Assembly (NCBI RefSeq): GCF_001544835.2
Contig: NZ_FCNX02000011.1
Coordinates: forward strand, 185,918 to 249,917
Origin: Caballeronia fortuita
GTDB taxonomy: Bacteria > Pseudomonadota > Gammaproteobacteria > Burkholderiales > Burkholderiaceae
Direction of reading: 5' to 3'
DNA length: 64,000 bases
Numbering within the stretch: the first letter of the stretch is position 1; every line of letters begins with the position of its first letter. The position numbers and the translations under genes were made by a program. Below, piece after piece: positions 62,273-64,000 of this stretch. Below the pieces are notes generated by a model. It was given only the letters and a program-made list of their open reading frames with translations, did no database searches and had not been told where the DNA came from.

Positions 62273-62388
62273 CTGGCCTCCCTTTGGTGCTGCAACTGAT
62301 TCAGGTTAACCAAAACTGCGAACGCGGTCCGCCGATTGCGATGAAGTCAGAACTCTTGCCTAGTCGCGCCAATTCCAGCGGAGCCGTG

Positions 62389-62625
62389 ATGTTGACCTTT
62401 GATTTCACGATCGCGTGTCGCCCGTCGGAAGCGCTACCCAAGGACGCGGTCGAACAGATCGCGACGCAATGTGGCTTGTGCGTTTTGACAACTCTCGTGG
62501 CAACCTCTTCCAATATAAGATTCGCCGGAAGTGCCGAACCCCGAGCGGTACGCATATTTGCTGAACAGCTCCTTACCGTCAGAGGCGTGCTGTCGGTCAG
62601 GGTCGACCCTGTAACGCTCAATTAG
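62389..62625 (+). CDS. Hypothetical protein, 78 aa
   Basis: The ATG at 62389 has GGAG 5-6 bases upstream and gives MLTFDFTIACRPSEALPKDA with a compact alpha/beta-like pattern (CVLTTLVATSSNIRFAGSAE; VRGVLSVRVDP). The frame is open to 62284. I do not recognise the family. It is divergent from the broken HNH gene. Confidence 0.45.
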   Translation: MLTFDFTIACRPSEALPKDAVEQIATQCGLCVLTTLVATSSNIRFAGSAEPRAVRIFAEQLLTVRGVLSVRVDPVTLN

Positions 62626-62696
62626 AGGGCGGTTTTTCATTCATCGATCGACCCTTCACCGCTTCACCTGACAGACACATTGGTAACGAGGCGCTG

Positions 62697-63206
62697 CTAT
62701 TTCTTTGCTTCTGCTCCGGGCGTCGCGGCGCGCATGAGGTACTTTTGCGTGACGGCCGGAACATGCTCTAACAACCACTGCGCCATCGCAACTTCCTGTG
62801 GCAGGATTTGCTCGCAGGCGGCCTTCGTTTCCCTGTCCCCAACCGCCTTGGCCGCCGCAATCAGCGACGTGTACGATGCGATTTCCAGATTTTCAAACAC
62901 ATAACTTGAGATCGCTCCCTTAACGACCTCATCGGACATGGCCATACCACCGGCGGCCTGGCCAAAAGCCATGACTTTGGCAGCAATGTCTTTGATCGTC
63001 GACGTGCTCCCGCCCAACCGCTCGATACACCTGGCCACCAGTTTCTGCTGTCCGAGCGTCTCTTCCAGGTGTTGGTCAATTCTCGCCTCGAGTTCCGGAT
63101 AGTGCTCGAGCCGTCCGGATTGCGCGCGCAACATTTGCTCAGCTTGTTGCTCCATGGCATGCGCATCCCGTAGCCAGTCCAGAAGATGCTCTTTCGGGTC
63201 AGTCAT
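62697..63206 (-). CDS. DUF892 ferritin-like protein (divergent form)
   Basis: A 169-residue, all-helical protein starting MTDPKEHLLDWLRDAHAMEQ with the DUF892/YciF layout: LRDAHAMEQQAEQMLRAQSG, IDQHLEETLGQQKLVARCIE, then YVFENLEIASYTSLIAAAKA. The Glu and His residues in these helices are the expected di-iron ligands. It is less similar to the YciE-type protein next door, so the two form a yciE-yciF-like pair on the same strand. Confidence 0.85.
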   Translation of the reverse strand: MTDPKEHLLDWLRDAHAMEQQAEQMLRAQSGRLEHYPELEARIDQHLEETLGQQKLVARCIERLGGSTSTIKDIAAKVMAFGQAAGGMAMSDEVVKGAISSYVFENLEIASYTSLIAAAKAVGDRETKAACEQILPQEVAMAQWLLEHVPAVTQKYLMRAATPGAEAKK

Positions 63207-63271
63207 GTTCCTATCCCCTCAAGTCGTTAAATGCCGGCGTCTTGCGTCGCCCAACACTCACATAGTGGAGC

Positions 63272-63766
63272 TTACTTTCCGACCTGTTCCTTGGAAAGCT
63301 CTTGCTTAGCAAGCATCGTGAGCTTTTCGTCGGTCGCCTTTTCTTCTTGCAGGGTCTCCAGCAGCAGATTCATGCCTTCCGTATGTCCAAGCTTCTTGGC
63401 GAGCGTGGCCAACGTTCCGTAGGTCGCGATCTCATAGTGCTCGACCTTCTGGGCAGCGGCAATGATGGCGGCGTCCAAGATCGGACCTTTTTCAATTTCG
63501 TCGATTTGCTCTTGGCCTTCTTCGACGAGTCCTTCCATCGCCACACACTTAACTCGCTTCAACCTGATCTCAGAGATTTCGACAACTTGGTCAATCCGTT
63601 GAATCTGTCCTTGGGTTTCCTCCAAATGGGTAGTAAAAGCCGCAGCTAGCTCCGGATTAGTGGCAGCTTTCGCCAGTTTCGGCAAAGCCTTGGTCAGTTG
63701 TATTTCCGCGCTATATACGTCTGAAAGCGCGTGGATAAAAAGGTCATTCAATGTCTTCGTTGGCAT
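63272..63766 (-). CDS. YciE-type (DUF892) ferritin-like protein, intact
   Basis: A 164-residue protein: MPTKTLNDLFIHALSDVYSA, LPKLAKAATNPELAAAFTTH, LEETQGQIQRIDQVVEISE, then KGPILDAAIIAAAQKVEHYE and IATYGTLATLAKKLG. Ferritin-like ligands fall in these helices. It is the intact paralogue of the gene broken at 52554-53060, with about 80% identity by eye. DUF892 proteins are induced by osmotic and stationary-phase stress. Confidence 0.9.
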   Translation of the reverse strand: MPTKTLNDLFIHALSDVYSAEIQLTKALPKLAKAATNPELAAAFTTHLEETQGQIQRIDQVVEISEIRLKRVKCVAMEGLVEEGQEQIDEIEKGPILDAAIIAAAQKVEHYEIATYGTLATLAKKLGHTEGMNLLLETLQEEKATDEKLTMLAKQELSKEQVGK

Positions 63767-64000
63767 GGCTTCTCCGCAGTCATTTGGCGCAGACCGCGCC
63801 AGATATCAACGCGCAACGAGCGTGCCGCGTTATCACTGGCATCGCCTTTCACTGGCAGCGTGACGGTCATCATGAGCGCCCTTCCGCCATAAATCTTGCC
63901 GCCATGTACGTTGGGCGCAGGGCCCGCTGTTCCGCTCCCTACTTTCGCATCCTGAAAAAGACGCGCCGCTAAGGCGAACTCTAAATGCCGTCGGACTGCG
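63767..64000. other. Right edge, nothing recognised
   Basis: The last ~230 bases are upstream of the DUF892 gene. No gene is visible; plus-strand open frames are shadow-like. Confidence 0.4.

Overview
The window is high-GC, densely coded DNA of Burkholderiaceae character, most likely Paraburkholderia or Caballeronia. This rests on family-level recognition only: a C-terminal LigD polymerase domain, an imuA-imuB-dnaE2 cassette, a Burkholderia-type porin, YsnF/DUF2382 and YciE/DUF892 stress proteins, many single-domain response regulators and an IS66 element. No tRNA, rRNA, CRISPR array or replication origin was seen. The mix of accessory genes, gene remnants and duplications suggests a secondary replicon or a plastic chromosomal region.

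Layout. 1-3.4 kb: the end of ligD, a YjzC-like protein, a divergent SRAP (HMCES/YedK) protein and small unknown genes. 3.7-9.1 kb: a LexA box followed by imuA, imuB and dnaE2; dnaE2 carries one in-frame TGA. 9.3-17.2 kb: a probable amide/N-acyl amino-acid catabolic cluster (LysR, MFS, porin, amidase, M20 hydrolase and Lrp on the minus strand, facing an ornithine cyclodeaminase). 17.4-18.4 kb: remnants of a chemoreceptor, a small-protein paralogue and a cytochrome b561. 18.4-24.1 kb: a VIT1-like transporter, a diguanylate cyclase and an MHYT histidine kinase. 25.1-32.5 kb: an ABC-sensor histidine kinase, an SdsA-type alkyl sulfatase, two membrane proteins, a FixJ-type regulator and a single receiver, linked by a repeated composite operator. 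32.9-38 kb: a VapBC-type module, two orphan receivers and a second copy of the diguanylate cyclase. 38.6-48.4 kb: DUF2252, YsnF-type stress proteins, a chemoreceptor, flavohaemoglobin and an iron-permease-like protein. 48.8-57 kb: a deleted duplicate of a hybrid kinase, a degenerate resolvase, YqjE/ElaB-like proteins, a broken yciE, a Nudix hydrolase and the intact hybrid kinase. 57.3-64 kb: a second iron-permease-like protein, a stand-alone CheB, a complete IS66 element with an 8-bp target duplication, a broken HNH gene and two DUF892 proteins.

How the genes work together. Three themes stand out: DNA damage response (LexA-controlled imuAB-dnaE2, SRAP, LigD), signal transduction (four histidine kinases including a deleted copy, at least five receivers, two diguanylate cyclases, one chemoreceptor, CheB), and general stress or iron handling (DUF892, YsnF, CsbD/ElaB-like, VIT1, iron-permease-like, Hmp). 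The strongest candidate for an undescribed system is the 25-32.5 kb locus. There a TTGCCC-N4-GGGCAA palindrome plus a fixed-spaced TTGCCC-N4-TCCC half-element occurs three times, in mirror orientation around the divergent sulfatase/membrane-protein promoter and once between the two response regulators. A second signal is a matching FliA-like promoter in front of both diguanylate cyclase copies. A third is a set of otherwise intact genes each interrupted by a single TGA.
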